59,660 nucleotides of DNA, from the NCBI RefSeq assembly GCF_913778135.1, contig NZ_CAJYVU010000013.1, positions 1 to 59,660 on the forward strand. The letters run 5' to 3'. The DNA is from an uncultured Sphingomonas sp. (lineage in GTDB: Bacteria; Pseudomonadota; Alphaproteobacteria; Sphingomonadales; Sphingomonadaceae). Within the stretch, counting starts at the first letter, position 1. Every line of letters starts with the position of its first letter. Made by a program: the position numbers and the translations under genes. Below are positions 8,163-16,893 of this stretch, one piece after another. The notes beneath the pieces are model-generated. The model saw only the letters and a list, made by a program, of their open reading frames with translations. It ran no database searches and was not told where the DNA came from.

Positions 8163-11100
8163 ATGCCGCGCTTTTTCATCGACCGTCCGGTCTTTGCCTG
8201 GGTCATCGCCATCGCGATTGTGCTGATGGGCATCATCGCGATCCCGCAAATGCCGGTCGCGCGATTTCCCAGCGTCGCACCGCCGACCGTCAGCATCTAT
8301 GCCAGCTACCCCGGTGCGACACCGCAGACGCTGAACGACAGCATCGTGTCGCTCGTCCAGCGCGAGCTGTCGAGCGCGAAGAACCTGCTGTATTTCGAAA
8401 GCTCGGCTGATACGTCGGGGTCCGCGACGATCACGGCGACCTTCCGCCCCGGCACCGACCCCGAACTCGCGCAGGTCGATGTGCAGAACCGGCTCAAGAC
8501 GATCGAACCGCGCCTGCCGCAAGTGGTGCGCCAGACCGGCGTGACCGTCGAATCTGCCGCATCGGGCTTTCTGATGATCGTCAGCCTGCTGTCGGACGGA
8601 CGCCAGGATGAGGTCGAGCTGTCCGATTACATGACGCGCAACATCGTCGATGAGCTGAAGCGTGTGCCCGGTGTCGGCCGCGTCCAGAACTTTTCGGCCG
8701 AGCGCGCGATGCGGATCTGGATCGATCCGGCAAAGCTCGCCGGATTCGGGCTGACCGCGACCGACGTGACCGCTGCGATCGCCGAGCAGAATGTACAGAT
8801 CGCGCCGGGTGCGCTGGGGGCGGAACCGAGGAACGGCGGCCAGCGCGTGCTGGTGCCGCTGACTGCCGATGGTCAGCTGAAAACGCCGGAGGATTTCGCA
8901 GCCATCATCCTGAAGTCGAATACCGACGGGTCGAGCGTGACCTTGGACAAGGTCGCACGGATCGAGCTTGGCCGTCAGAGCTTCGGCAACGCCACGCGTG
9001 AGAACGGCAAGGTCGCGGCCTCGGTCGGCATCCAGCTGACGCCCGGCGCCAATGCCGTCGCCGCCTCGAAGGCGGTGCGCGAACGGATGGCCGAGCTGTC
9101 CCGCGCGCTGCCGCAGGGGATGAGCTGGACCGCGCCGTTCGATACCGCTCCGTTCGTGCGTATCTCGATCGAGAAGGTGCTCCACACGCTGGCGGAAGCG
9201 ATGGTGCTGGTCTTTCTCGTCATGTACCTGTTCTTGCAGAAGGTCCGCTACACGCTGATCCCCGCGATCGTCGCGCCGATCGCGCTGCTCGGCACGATCG
9301 CGGTCATGCTGGCGACCGGTTATTCGATCAATGTGCTGACGATGTTCGGCATGGTGCTGGCGATCGGCATCATCGTCGACGACGCGATCGTCGTCGTCGA
9401 GAACGTCGAGCGATTGATGCACGAGGAAAAGCTGTCCCCGAAGGACGCCACGCGCAAGGCGATGGACGAGATCACGCCCGCGATCATCGGCATCACGCTG
9501 GTGCTGTCGGCCGTCTTCATCCCGATGGCACTGGCGGCGGGATCGGTCGGCACGATCTATCGCCAGTTCGCGGTGGCGATGGCGGTATCGATCCTGTTCT
9601 CCGCGTTCCTTGCGCTCACCCTCACTCCGGCTTTGTGCGCGACGCTGCTGAAGCCGCTGGAGGATGCACCGCGCAGGAACCGCTTTTTCACCTGGTTCGA
9701 CGACCGGTTCGATCGATTGACGCAACGCTACCAGAGCTGGGTCGCGCGGCTGCTCAGGGCCAGCGGGCGGATGATGCTCGTCTTCGTCGCGATCGTCGGC
9801 ATGCTGGGGCTCGCCTTCGCCAATCTCCCGTCCTCGTTCATGCCCGAGGAGGATCAGGGATATTTCATGACCAGCTTCCAACTGCCCGCCGATGCCACCG
9901 CGACGCGCACGCTTGAGGCAGTGCAGGCCTATGAGCGCCATGCCGCCACCCGCCCGGGCATCGAGACGACCGAGGCGATCCTCGGCTTCGGCTTTTCAGG
10001 CTCGGGGCCGAACGCCGCGATGGTCTTCACGATGCTGAAGGACTGGGGTGATCGGGGAGGGACGGACGTCCGCAAGGAAGTGGAAAGTGCCGACACCGCG
10101 GTCGCTGGCGCTATCCACGAAGGGCAGGTGATGAGCATCATGCCCCCGGCGATCGACGAATTGGGCACGTCGTCCGGCTTCGCGCTGCGGCTGGAGGATC
10201 GCGCAGGCAAGGGCCGTCAGGCGTTATTCACCGCACGCGACCTGCTCATCGCGCATGCCGCCCGCAGCACCAAGTTGAGCAGCGTCTATGCGGAGGGACT
10301 GCCGGCCGGTACCAGCGTGCGGCTCGACATCGATCGGGCAAAAGCACGTGCGCTCGGCGTGTCGTTCACCGCAATCAGTGACATGATCGGCACGGCGCTC
10401 GGCAGCAGCTACGTCAACGACTTTCCCAATCAGGGGCGCTTGCAGCAGGTGATCGTGCAAGCCGATGCGGCGCACCGCATGAACCTGGATGATGTGATGC
10501 GGCTGCGGGTCAAGAATGCAGCGGGCGGCACGGTGCCACTGACCGAGCTGGTCACGCCGATATGGAGCAACAGCCCGCTCCAGCTCGCCAGCTACAACGG
10601 CTATCCCTCCGTCAGCATCACCGGCACCGCCGCTCCCGGTACGTCCAGCGGCGATGCGATGCGTGAGATGGAGCGACTTGCCGCCGAACTGCCCCCCGGC
10701 TTCGCGATCGAATGGACCGGCCAGTCGTTGCAGGAGCGCAATGCGGGCGCGCAGGCGCCGATGCTGCTCGCCTTGTCGATGCTGGTCGTTTTCCTGGTGC
10801 TGGCCGCGCTATACGAGAGCTGGTCGATACCGATGGCGGTATTGCTGGTCGTCCCGCTGGGGCTGATCGGTGCGGTAGCCGCGGTGCTGTTGCGCGACCT
10901 GTCGAACGACGTCTTCTTCAAGGTGGGGCTCATCACCATCATCGGGCTGAGTGCCAAAAATGCGATCCTGATCGTCGAGTTCGCCAAACAATATCGCGAG
11001 GCCGGCAGCAGCCTGGTCGACGCCGCCATCGCCGCCGCACGCGTGCGGCTGCGCCCGATTATCATGACCAGCCTTGCCTTCACCCTAGGCGTCATGCCGC

Positions 11101-11273
11101 TGATGCTGGCGGGCGGCGCGAGCGCGGAGACGCAGCACGCAATCGGAACCGGCGTGTTCGGGGGCATGATCACGGGCACGCTTCTGGCGCTGGTTTTCGT
11201 GCCGACGTTCTTCGTGGTCGTGCTGGGACTGGCTGAGAAATGGCGCGCGCGGCGGGCGGGGCAGGTGCCATGA
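8163..11273 (+). CDS. RND multidrug efflux pump (HAE1 / AcrB-MexB type)
   Basis: 1036-residue inner-membrane proton-driven exporter of full family length. It opens with MPRFFIDRPVFAWVIAIAI, the standard HAE1 N-terminus. It has two repeats of a large periplasmic loop with membrane helices. GIIVDDAIVVVENVERLM in TM4 carries the two Asp residues of the proton relay, and GLSAKNAILIVEFAK in TM10 carries the matching Lys. It works with the adaptor upstream and the channel protein downstream. Its stop overlaps the start of the channel gene. Substrates cannot be read from sequence. Confidence 0.96.
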   Translation: MPRFFIDRPVFAWVIAIAIVLMGIIAIPQMPVARFPSVAPPTVSIYASYPGATPQTLNDSIVSLVQRELSSAKNLLYFESSADTSGSATITATFRPGTDPELAQVDVQNRLKTIEPRLPQVVRQTGVTVESAASGFLMIVSLLSDGRQDEVELSDYMTRNIVDELKRVPGVGRVQNFSAERAMRIWIDPAKLAGFGLTATDVTAAIAEQNVQIAPGALGAEPRNGGQRVLVPLTADGQLKTPEDFAAIILKSNTDGSSVTLDKVARIELGRQSFGNATRENGKVAASVGIQLTPGANAVAASKAVRERMAELSRALPQGMSWTAPFDTAPFVRISIEKVLHTLAEAMVLVFLVMYLFLQKVRYTLIPAIVAPIALLGTIAVMLATGYSINVLTMFGMVLAIGIIVDDAIVVVENVERLMHEEKLSPKDATRKAMDEITPAIIGITLVLSAVFIPMALAAGSVGTIYRQFAVAMAVSILFSAFLALTLTPALCATLLKPLEDAPRRNRFFTWFDDRFDRLTQRYQSWVARLLRASGRMMLVFVAIVGMLGLAFANLPSSFMPEEDQGYFMTSFQLPADATATRTLEAVQAYERHAATRPGIETTEAILGFGFSGSGPNAAMVFTMLKDWGDRGGTDVRKEVESADTAVAGAIHEGQVMSIMPPAIDELGTSSGFALRLEDRAGKGRQALFTARDLLIAHAARSTKLSSVYAEGLPAGTSVRLDIDRAKARALGVSFTAISDMIGTALGSSYVNDFPNQGRLQQVIVQADAAHRMNLDDVMRLRVKNAAGGTVPLTELVTPIWSNSPLQLASYNGYPSVSITGTAAPGTSSGDAMREMERLAAELPPGFAIEWTGQSLQERNAGAQAPMLLALSMLVVFLVLAALYESWSIPMAVLLVVPLGLIGAVAAVLLRDLSNDVFFKVGLITIIGLSAKNAILIVEFAKQYREAGSSLVDAAIAAARVRLRPIIMTSLAFTLGVMPLMLAGGASAETQHAIGTGVFGGMITGTLLALVFVPTFFVVVLGLAEKWRARRAGQVP

Positions 11274-12703
11274 TGATGCGCTCCATGATGCTCGCGCTGA
11301 TGCTGGCGAGCACTGCGGGCTGTTCGATGACGCCGAGGCTGGCTTTACCGACGCCCCCGGTCGCAAAAGCCTATCCGGTTGCGAGCGGACATGAACCGCT
11401 CCCGGCATGGCGCGGCATGTTCGGGGATCCGCGGCTGCAACGGTTGATCGCGCTGTCGCTCGATGAGAGCCGCGACTTGCGGATCGCGGCGCTCAACGCC
11501 GAAGCGGCGCGCGCGCAGGTGCGCGTCCAGCGCGCGCAGTCGCTGCCAGCCCTCAACGTCGATGCGGGCTATACGCGGCAGCGTCAGCCTGCCAGCGTAG
11601 CCGGTGCGGGCGTTGGCCTGACGCCCGGCACAGGGACGGGCACCGCGCCGACCGGGTACACCTTCGGGCAGTTCAGCGCGCAAACCGCACTGTCGAGTTT
11701 CGAAATCGATCTGTTCGGCCGCCTGCGTGCGCTCAACGAGGCAGCGTTCCACCGCTGGCTCGCGAGTAAAGAGGCGCGTCGTGCAGTGCAGCTTACGGTG
11801 ATCGGCGCAGTTTCCGACGCTTATTGGAACGAGCGGCTGGTCGACGAGCAGCTGGCGCTGACCGCGACGACGCTTGCGGACTGGCGGACCTCGCTCGACA
11901 TCACCCGTCGCCGCCACGATGCCGGACAGGCAAGCGGCATCGATCTGGCGCAGGCCGAGGGATTGGTGCGCCAGGCGCAGGCCGATCTGGCCGAGCGTGA
12001 GCGCGAGCGCGCGCAGGCGACGAATGCACTGACGCTCGCGGTCGGTGCCCCGCTGCCTCCCGATCTGCCTGTACCGGTTCCGCTGATCGACCAGCCGGTT
12101 CGCAACACCCTGGCGGCAGGTACGCCGTCGGAATTGTTGCTTCGCCGCCCCGACATCGCCCAGGCGGAGCAGGAGCTGCGCGCGGCCAATGCCGATATCG
12201 GGGCAGCGCGCGCCGCCTTCTTCCCGCGGGTGTCACTGACCGCAGCCTTTGGCTTTGCTAGTCTCGCGCTCGATACGCTGTTCCGGGGCGCCAACAGGTC
12301 CTGGTCCTACGCGCCGGCGATCAGCCTGCCGATCTTCCGAGGCGGTGAGCTAAGCGGCAGTCTCGACATCGCGAAACTGCGTACGTCCATCGCCGTCGCG
12401 ACCTATGAAAAGGCTATCCAGACTGGATTCCGCGAAGTCGCCGACGGCCTCGCCGCGCAGGCAACTTATGGCGCGCAGTTAACCGAGCAGCGCGCCGTGA
12501 TAACCGAGGCGGAACGCCGCCTATCGCTATCCAGCCTTGCCTATCGTGCTGGTCAGACGGACCGGCTCGAACTCCTAGACGCGCAGCGCGCGACCTATGC
12601 CGCACGGCAGACGGCACTGACCGTCCGTCGCGATCAACTAACCGCCGCCTCCGCGCTTTACCGCGCGCTGGGTGGCGATACTGCCCCTGAGGACATGCGA
12701 TGA
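11270..12703 (+). CDS. RND outer-membrane channel, NodT/OprM family lipoprotein
   Basis: 477-residue outer-membrane efflux factor. ATG at 11270 overlaps the pump gene's stop (ATGA). The signal sequence ends STAGC, an acceptable though imperfect lipobox, consistent with a lipid-anchored TolC-like trimer. Two OEP repeats are visible, with the typical RPDIAQAEQELRAANADIGAARAAFFPR segment between them (residues about 285-320; only the family feature is noted here) and LELLDAQRATYAARQ near the end. It completes the tripartite pump. Its stop overlaps the start of the cytochrome b561 gene. Confidence 0.93.
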   Translation: MMMRSMMLALMLASTAGCSMTPRLALPTPPVAKAYPVASGHEPLPAWRGMFGDPRLQRLIALSLDESRDLRIAALNAEAARAQVRVQRAQSLPALNVDAGYTRQRQPASVAGAGVGLTPGTGTGTAPTGYTFGQFSAQTALSSFEIDLFGRLRALNEAAFHRWLASKEARRAVQLTVIGAVSDAYWNERLVDEQLALTATTLADWRTSLDITRRRHDAGQASGIDLAQAEGLVRQAQADLAERERERAQATNALTLAVGAPLPPDLPVPVPLIDQPVRNTLAAGTPSELLLRRPDIAQAEQELRAANADIGAARAAFFPRVSLTAAFGFASLALDTLFRGANRSWSYAPAISLPIFRGGELSGSLDIAKLRTSIAVATYEKAIQTGFREVADGLAAQATYGAQLTEQRAVITEAERRLSLSSLAYRAGQTDRLELLDAQRATYAARQTALTVRRDQLTAASALYRALGGDTAPEDMR

Positions 12704-13248
12704 ACCAACGCCCCGATCGTTACCCGCTATCGATGCGTCTGCTGCACTGGATGCGCGCGGCATTGATCATCCCGCTTATCACGCTGGGATGGGCGATGAC
12801 CTCGCTGCCCGACAGCTTCGTTGCCAAGTCGGAATGGGCGTATCCCGTTCACAAGGAGTTTGGCGTGCTGGCCTTCCTGATCGGTGCGATCGCTCTCTTC
12901 GTTCGCCGACGATCTGCCGTGCCGCCGCATTCCGACGGTCTGGCGAGATGGGAAACGACACTGTCGACAATAGTGCAACATGTGATGCTGGCGCTCGCCA
13001 TCGTCGTGCCGCTGATGGGCTATGCGATGTCCAGTTCGTTCACGCAAAGCGACGGTGTGCCCTTCTTCGGCTTGGAGTTGCCGGAATTGCTCCCCAAGAA
13101 CGATCGGGCCTTTGCCGTCTTCGCGTGGACGCACAAGACGCTGGCTTACACCCTGCTTGCGCTGGTCGCGCTTCATGTCCTTGGCGTGCTCAAGCACCGC
13201 TTCCTTGATCGCGGACGGAACACCGACGTCCTGCCCCGCATGATATGA
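12700..13248 (+). CDS. Cytochrome b561
   Basis: 182-residue four-helix di-heme b-type cytochrome of the bacterial b561 (YodB-like) family. Candidate heme-ligand His residues are seen in RLLHWM, in TIVQHVML and in the C-terminal VALHVLG; YPVHKEFG and WTHKTLAY are also characteristic. Such proteins move electrons between quinols and periplasmic or membrane partners; some are superoxide:quinone oxidoreductases. It is tied to the efflux operon by ATGA overlaps on both sides, which is unusual for pump operons and suggests a shared oxidative- or redox-compound stress role. The direct partner is unknown. Confidence 0.9.
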   Translation: MNQRPDRYPLSMRLLHWMRAALIIPLITLGWAMTSLPDSFVAKSEWAYPVHKEFGVLAFLIGAIALFVRRRSAVPPHSDGLARWETTLSTIVQHVMLALAIVVPLMGYAMSSSFTQSDGVPFFGLELPELLPKNDRAFAVFAWTHKTLAYTLLALVALHVLGVLKHRFLDRGRNTDVLPRMI

Positions 13249-14507
13249 TGCCGGCCCAGACCACCGACGCGGCTGCGACGGCGCCGGCCGTCGACCCCGG
13301 TCCCGGCTGGCAATGGCGTTACGGGTCGATTTTCGGCGGTCAGGCGCTGTCGATGATCGGCTCCGCGATCACGCAGTTTGTGCTGATCTGGTGGATCACC
13401 GATACGACCCGGGATCTCGGCGCGCTGGCGACCGCCGGGCTTGCGGCGCTGCTGCCGCAGGCACTGCTGGGACCGCTCGGGGGGACGTTCGCCGATCGCT
13501 ACAGTCGCCGCCTGTTGATGATCGTCGCCGACCTGTTGGCGGCTGCGTGCGTCGTAGTCCTCATCGTGTTGTTCCTGATCGGGCAGGTCGCGCTGTGGCA
13601 CGTATACCTCGCAATGTTTGCGCGAAGCGCAGCGGGTGCATTCCAGATGCCGGCATCGTCCGCGAGCACGGCGATGCTGGTGCCACGCGGCTTCCTTCCC
13701 CGCGCAGCGGGGCTCAATCAGACGCTCATGGGAATTGTCACCGTTGCCGCAGCGCCGTTGGGCGCGCTGGCGATCACGGTGATGCCGGTCGGCATGGCGT
13801 TGTGGATCGACGTAGGGACCGCCGTCTTGGGGATAACGCCACTGCTGATCTTCGCGGTCCCGCAACAACGCGGAAAAGGCGAGAATTTAGGCCTGTGGGC
13901 GGAATTTCGCGAAGGCATAGCAGTGGTTCGGCAAAGCCCCCGGCTTTTGCGTATCTATGCGCTGCTGACCGCGGTGGTGTTGGTTATCATGCCGACCTTT
14001 ACGCTGCTGCCGTTGCTGGTGAAGCAGCATTTTGGTGGCGGGCCTGAACAGGTCGCCATCCTCGAAAGTGCTGGCGGAGCAGGAATGATCGCGGGCGGGG
14101 TGATCGTCGCCACGATCGTACCCAAGCGATTAGTCCGGTGGATCGTGTGGGGGTTTACCTTGTCCTGCGCGTCGCTCGCGGCGACTGCGCTGTTGCCGCC
14201 CGGATTATTCTGGCTCGCGACGATGATGTGGGCGATCAGCGGGATCACCTTCATTATGGGGGATGCGCCGTTCACCGCACTTATTCAGACCACGGTGCCC
14301 AACTGGTTGCAGGGACGCGTGCTGGCGCTGCTCGGCACGCTGATGGGTCTGGCTGCCCCGGTCGGCCTACTCGCTGCGGCTCCTCTAGGCGAAATCATCG
14401 GCGTTCGCTGGCTGTTCGTCCTGCTGGGCAGCGCGGGCACACTGGTCTGCTTGCTCGCCTTCGCATCAAAGAAGCTGCTGAGCGTTGAGAGCGGCATCCA
14501 CCAGTGA
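13245..14507 (+). CDS. MFS efflux transporter
   Basis: 420-residue major facilitator with about 12 hydrophobic segments, resembling the EntS/macrolide-exporter branch. The N-terminal half has GQALSMIGSAITQFVLIWW, and GGTFADRYSRRLLMIVADLL between TM2 and TM3 matches the conserved D-R-x-x-R-R loop. ATG at 13245 overlaps the cytochrome gene stop. As the last gene of the efflux operon it probably exports a toxic compound in parallel with the RND pump. Substrate unknown. Transposon debris follows immediately downstream. Confidence 0.9.
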   Translation: MMPAQTTDAAATAPAVDPGPGWQWRYGSIFGGQALSMIGSAITQFVLIWWITDTTRDLGALATAGLAALLPQALLGPLGGTFADRYSRRLLMIVADLLAAACVVVLIVLFLIGQVALWHVYLAMFARSAAGAFQMPASSASTAMLVPRGFLPRAAGLNQTLMGIVTVAAAPLGALAITVMPVGMALWIDVGTAVLGITPLLIFAVPQQRGKGENLGLWAEFREGIAVVRQSPRLLRIYALLTAVVLVIMPTFTLLPLLVKQHFGGGPEQVAILESAGGAGMIAGGVIVATIVPKRLVRWIVWGFTLSCASLAATALLPPGLFWLATMMWAISGITFIMGDAPFTALIQTTVPNWLQGRVLALLGTLMGLAAPVGLLAAAPLGEIIGVRWLFVLLGSAGTLVCLLAFASKKLLSVESGIHQ

Positions 14508-14614
14508 AGAGTGGCATTTGCGAAAGGGTTCGGCATCTTTTCGCTTGCTCGAAGTGGGGTATTGAAATCGTTCGACCCTGTTGAAAAAGGCTTGCTTGCG
14601 GCGGTGACGAGCGC

Positions 14615-14974
14615 GTGATCCACTTCTGCAAGGCGGAACAGACTCACGGACATCACGGGCCGGCGCGGTACGCCTACGCCATCAACCCGCTGCTCGACCG
14701 CGACACCGACCGCGTCCTCGACGTGGAGGCGACGCCCGCCCGCTTCGCAGCGAGGGTTGCGGCAAGCCAGGCGCTGGTGTCACGTGCCAGCACCAGGCTG
14801 GGCATTGAACCTGCCAGTCTCGCGGCTGACAAGGCCTATGGTAGTGATCCGCTGCTCGGCTGGCTACTCGGAACGCAACCTGAGGCTACGAAGGCTCAAG
14901 CTGCCGGACCTATCAGGGCTTATCATGGCAGTGATGCCATCGGAACGCTGACCGCGGGCGCAACCGGGACGTAG
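14615..14974 (+). pseudogene. IS transposase remnant (DDE, IS1182-like)
   Basis: The translation contains a block typical of IS1182/IS5-group DDE transposases: RYAYAINPLLDRDTDRVLDV, then ASLAADKAYGSDPLLGWLL, matching the region around the second catalytic Asp. The N-terminal part and the final catalytic Glu are absent, and after GWLL the frame loses similarity. It is therefore a short internal fragment, not a working insertion sequence. No inverted repeats were recognised at its edges. Confidence 0.65.
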
Positions 14975-14977
14975 GCG

Positions 14978-15174
14978 GTGAAGGAGTTGACCTGGCTGAG
15001 CAGCGCCGCAATGACGAACGAGCTCGTCGCCACCGGGCTGATCGATCTCCGAATCGCGGAAAGACGACCGCTGCGCGGTCGCGCTGACCATGATGCCTGC
15101 TGAACGACTTGGGCGACAGCGAGTGCGCCACGCTGATCGCGCTCCTTGAATGGATTGAACGCGCTCGGATCTGA
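14978..15174 (+). pseudogene. MarR-family regulator remnant, frameshifted
   Basis: Three adjacent frames together recreate the C-terminal half of a MarR regulator. First is LSSAAMTNELVATGLID (recognition helix and start of the wing), then in the next frame RKDDRCAVALT (the wing DxRxxxVxLT signature), then DSECATLIALLEWIERARI ending at 15174. At least two indels separate the pieces and no N-terminal dimerisation region is present. It is a dead fragment next to the transposase remnant. Confidence 0.55.
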
Positions 15175-15690
15175 TCAACAACCGTCAGGCATCCTGCGGC
15201 TTGCCACGAAGGGCAAGATCGCACCTATTGCTGCGATCCGCACTTGGCTTGGCAGATGCCTGGACATTCCCCCGCTGGAGCTGCTGCGCCGGGACAATGC
15301 GGCGCGGGACTGGTGACCTTCCGCTCGCTCATCTCGCAAGTTATCGCTTTGCTCGCCGGACAGGTCACGCCTTTCGCCCCGGCACGGTTCTGTGACGCGC
15401 TTACCATCGACATCGCTGCCGCTGCGGCGACGCTGATTGCGTCGCGCACGCCGACGACGGCATGTACGCGGTACGGGCGTAGCCGCACATTATGGCGGCG
15501 CTGCCGCGCTCCGCAGCATGCCCTGACGGTGAGCAGGCGGCGTGGGCTTGAGCGTCTAACCCAACCAGGGTCAGGTCGACCTGCCTTCGACACATCCCGC
15601 CCCAGCAGAAGCGAACCGATCTCGTTCCGATGGTGGTGCCGTGGTGTCCCGAGCGTTCACACCCCGGCAGAAAATATGCTAAGTTTCAAA
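15175..15690. other. Gene-poor debris between IS remnant and attachment site
   Basis: No intact gene. A short plus-strand frame ending at 15316 has a protein-like sequence with GILRLATKGKIAPIAAIRTW and ELLRRDNAARDW but no start codon or ribosome site, so it looks like another gene end. The longer open frame covering 15244-15762 has non-protein-like composition and runs into the tRNA fragment, so it is not called. Confidence 0.3.
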
Positions 15691-15694
15691 GAAA

Positions 15695-15740
15695 TGGTGC
15701 TGCCGGTGAGGATTGAACTCACGACCTCAGCCTTACCAAG
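15695..15740 (-). other. tRNA-Thr(GGT) 3' half, attachment-site (att) copy
   Basis: Read on the minus strand this is the 3' half of a threonine tRNA: the anticodon loop TTGGTAA (anticodon GGT), the anticodon 3' stem GGCTG, a TpsiC arm with GTTCAATCC, and the acceptor 3' end ending CACCA. The bases 5' of the loop (GGGAC) cannot pair with GGCTG, so the 5' half is missing and this is not a functional tRNA. A 3' tRNA end next to an integrase gene is the classic duplicated attachment site. The intact tRNA would be expected at the element's far end and was not found in this window. Confidence 0.75.
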
Positions 15741-15888
15741 TCCCGGCCCGCGGTTTCCGTGACTTACCATCGCTTACCGCCACTGGGTTTTCCCGATAAA
15801 AACAGTCATTTAGATGGACGTCCCCTTACCTTGGCATACCGTGGGCTTCCGCTGCGGTGCTTGCCAGGTGATTGCCAGGACAGCACCA

Positions 15889-16587
15889 ATGACGATCCCG
15901 ACGACGCCCGATTCCAAGAGCCTCACCGACACCCCCACCGTCATTAACAAGAAGTTCCTGAACGCGCTCGAGACGCCATCGCGGGAAGAGGGACGGCAGA
16001 TCCACTGGGACGCCCAACTCAAGGGCTTCGGCATCCGCGTCAATCCCAGCGGAAGCATCGTCTTCGTGGTCCAATACCGCACTCGCGCCGTCGGCGCGAA
16101 GACGCAGACGCTAACGATCGGGAAATACGGCTCGCCCTGGTCCCCCGATGCGGCACGGGCGGAAGCTCGCGCGGTTCTCGAGCAGGTCCACCGCGGAGGC
16201 GACCCCATCGCCGAGCGGCGAAGCCGGGAGGCCGATGAGCAGGCAGCGGTCGCCTCGGAAAGCCACCACGACTTCGATGCGTTCGCCGACCGCTACATCG
16301 AGAAGCACGTCAAGGCGAACGGATTGCGCAGCCTCAAGGACGTCGAGGGGACGTTCAACCGCGACCTGCGCCCCTTCTTCAAGGGCAGGTCGGTGCGCGA
16401 GATCACGAAGCAGGACTGCAAGGACATGCGCGCGGCGGTGGGGGACCGCAGCCACTCGGCCGCCAACAAAGCGCATAAATGGCTCAACGCTTCATTCATG
16501 TGGGGAATCGAGCATGACGGGCTCGACGCCAACCCGATGTTCGGCCTGCGCAAGCCGATCGCCGATGAGAGTTCGAACAGATGCTAG
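15889..16587 (+). pseudogene. Tyrosine integrase, C-terminally truncated
   Basis: 232 residues from ATG 15889 (weak CCAGGA site upstream). The arm-binding DUF4102-type domain is present (INKKFLNALET, then LKGFGIRVNPSGSIVFV and LTIGKYGSPWSPDAARAEA), followed by the core-binding SAM-like domain (FADRYIEKHVKANGLRSLKD to ASFMWGIEHDGLDANP). The chain stops at ANPMFGLRKPIADESSN, just where the catalytic domain should begin, so all of the Arg, His-x-x-Arg and Tyr residues are missing. It is the P4-type integrase of the tRNA-Thr element, inactivated by loss of its last ~170 residues. Confidence 0.85.
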
Positions 16588-16893
16588 CTGTGTTAAGCAA
16601 AAACCGTGTCTTATTAGCTGCCTAGATTTTCTCACCGCATTTTACTCGGATTTATATCCGAATCGGTCAAATCGCGCGATGTTTTAGAACGCGGCTCGGG
16701 CCGCGCGCATTCGTGTGCGCCCGCGGCTATGGCGAGCTCACATGCTTAGCATGCGGGGTTCAAGCGGACGTGGTCGGCTCTGTCGACGGCGCGAGGATCA
16801 TGCTTTGATTGATCCTTTACGAAGAGCGCTTTAGCCGGGCGAGTGTTCAATCATCCGCTTGAGAATGGTCGGTTCGGTCACCGCCACCGCTGC
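16588..16893. other. AT-richer intergenic stretch with hairpins, no gene
   Basis: About 300 bases with lower GC than the surroundings. A 6-bp stem, TCGGAT/ATCCGA with a TTAT loop, lies at 16646-16661, and a small CATGC/GCATG hairpin lies near 16741-16755. No coding frame is convincing. It is the likely 3' junction of both the truncated integrase and the minus-strand ATPase operon, and may hold a terminator for the latter. Confidence 0.35.

Noticed and set aside
8157-9941. 594-residue minus-strand open frame across the RND pump gene
   Set aside because: It is the shadow of the high-GC pump gene: rich in Arg, His, Asp and Gly, no start signal, and the plus strand has clear family motifs.
15695-15740. 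Complete tRNA-Thr gene
   Set aside because: Only the anticodon loop and 3' half are present; the sequence 5' of the loop cannot form the anticodon, D-arm or acceptor stems.
15244-15762. 172-residue plus-strand open frame running across the tRNA-Thr fragment
   Set aside because: It reads through the tRNA remnant and its composition is not protein-like; no start site.
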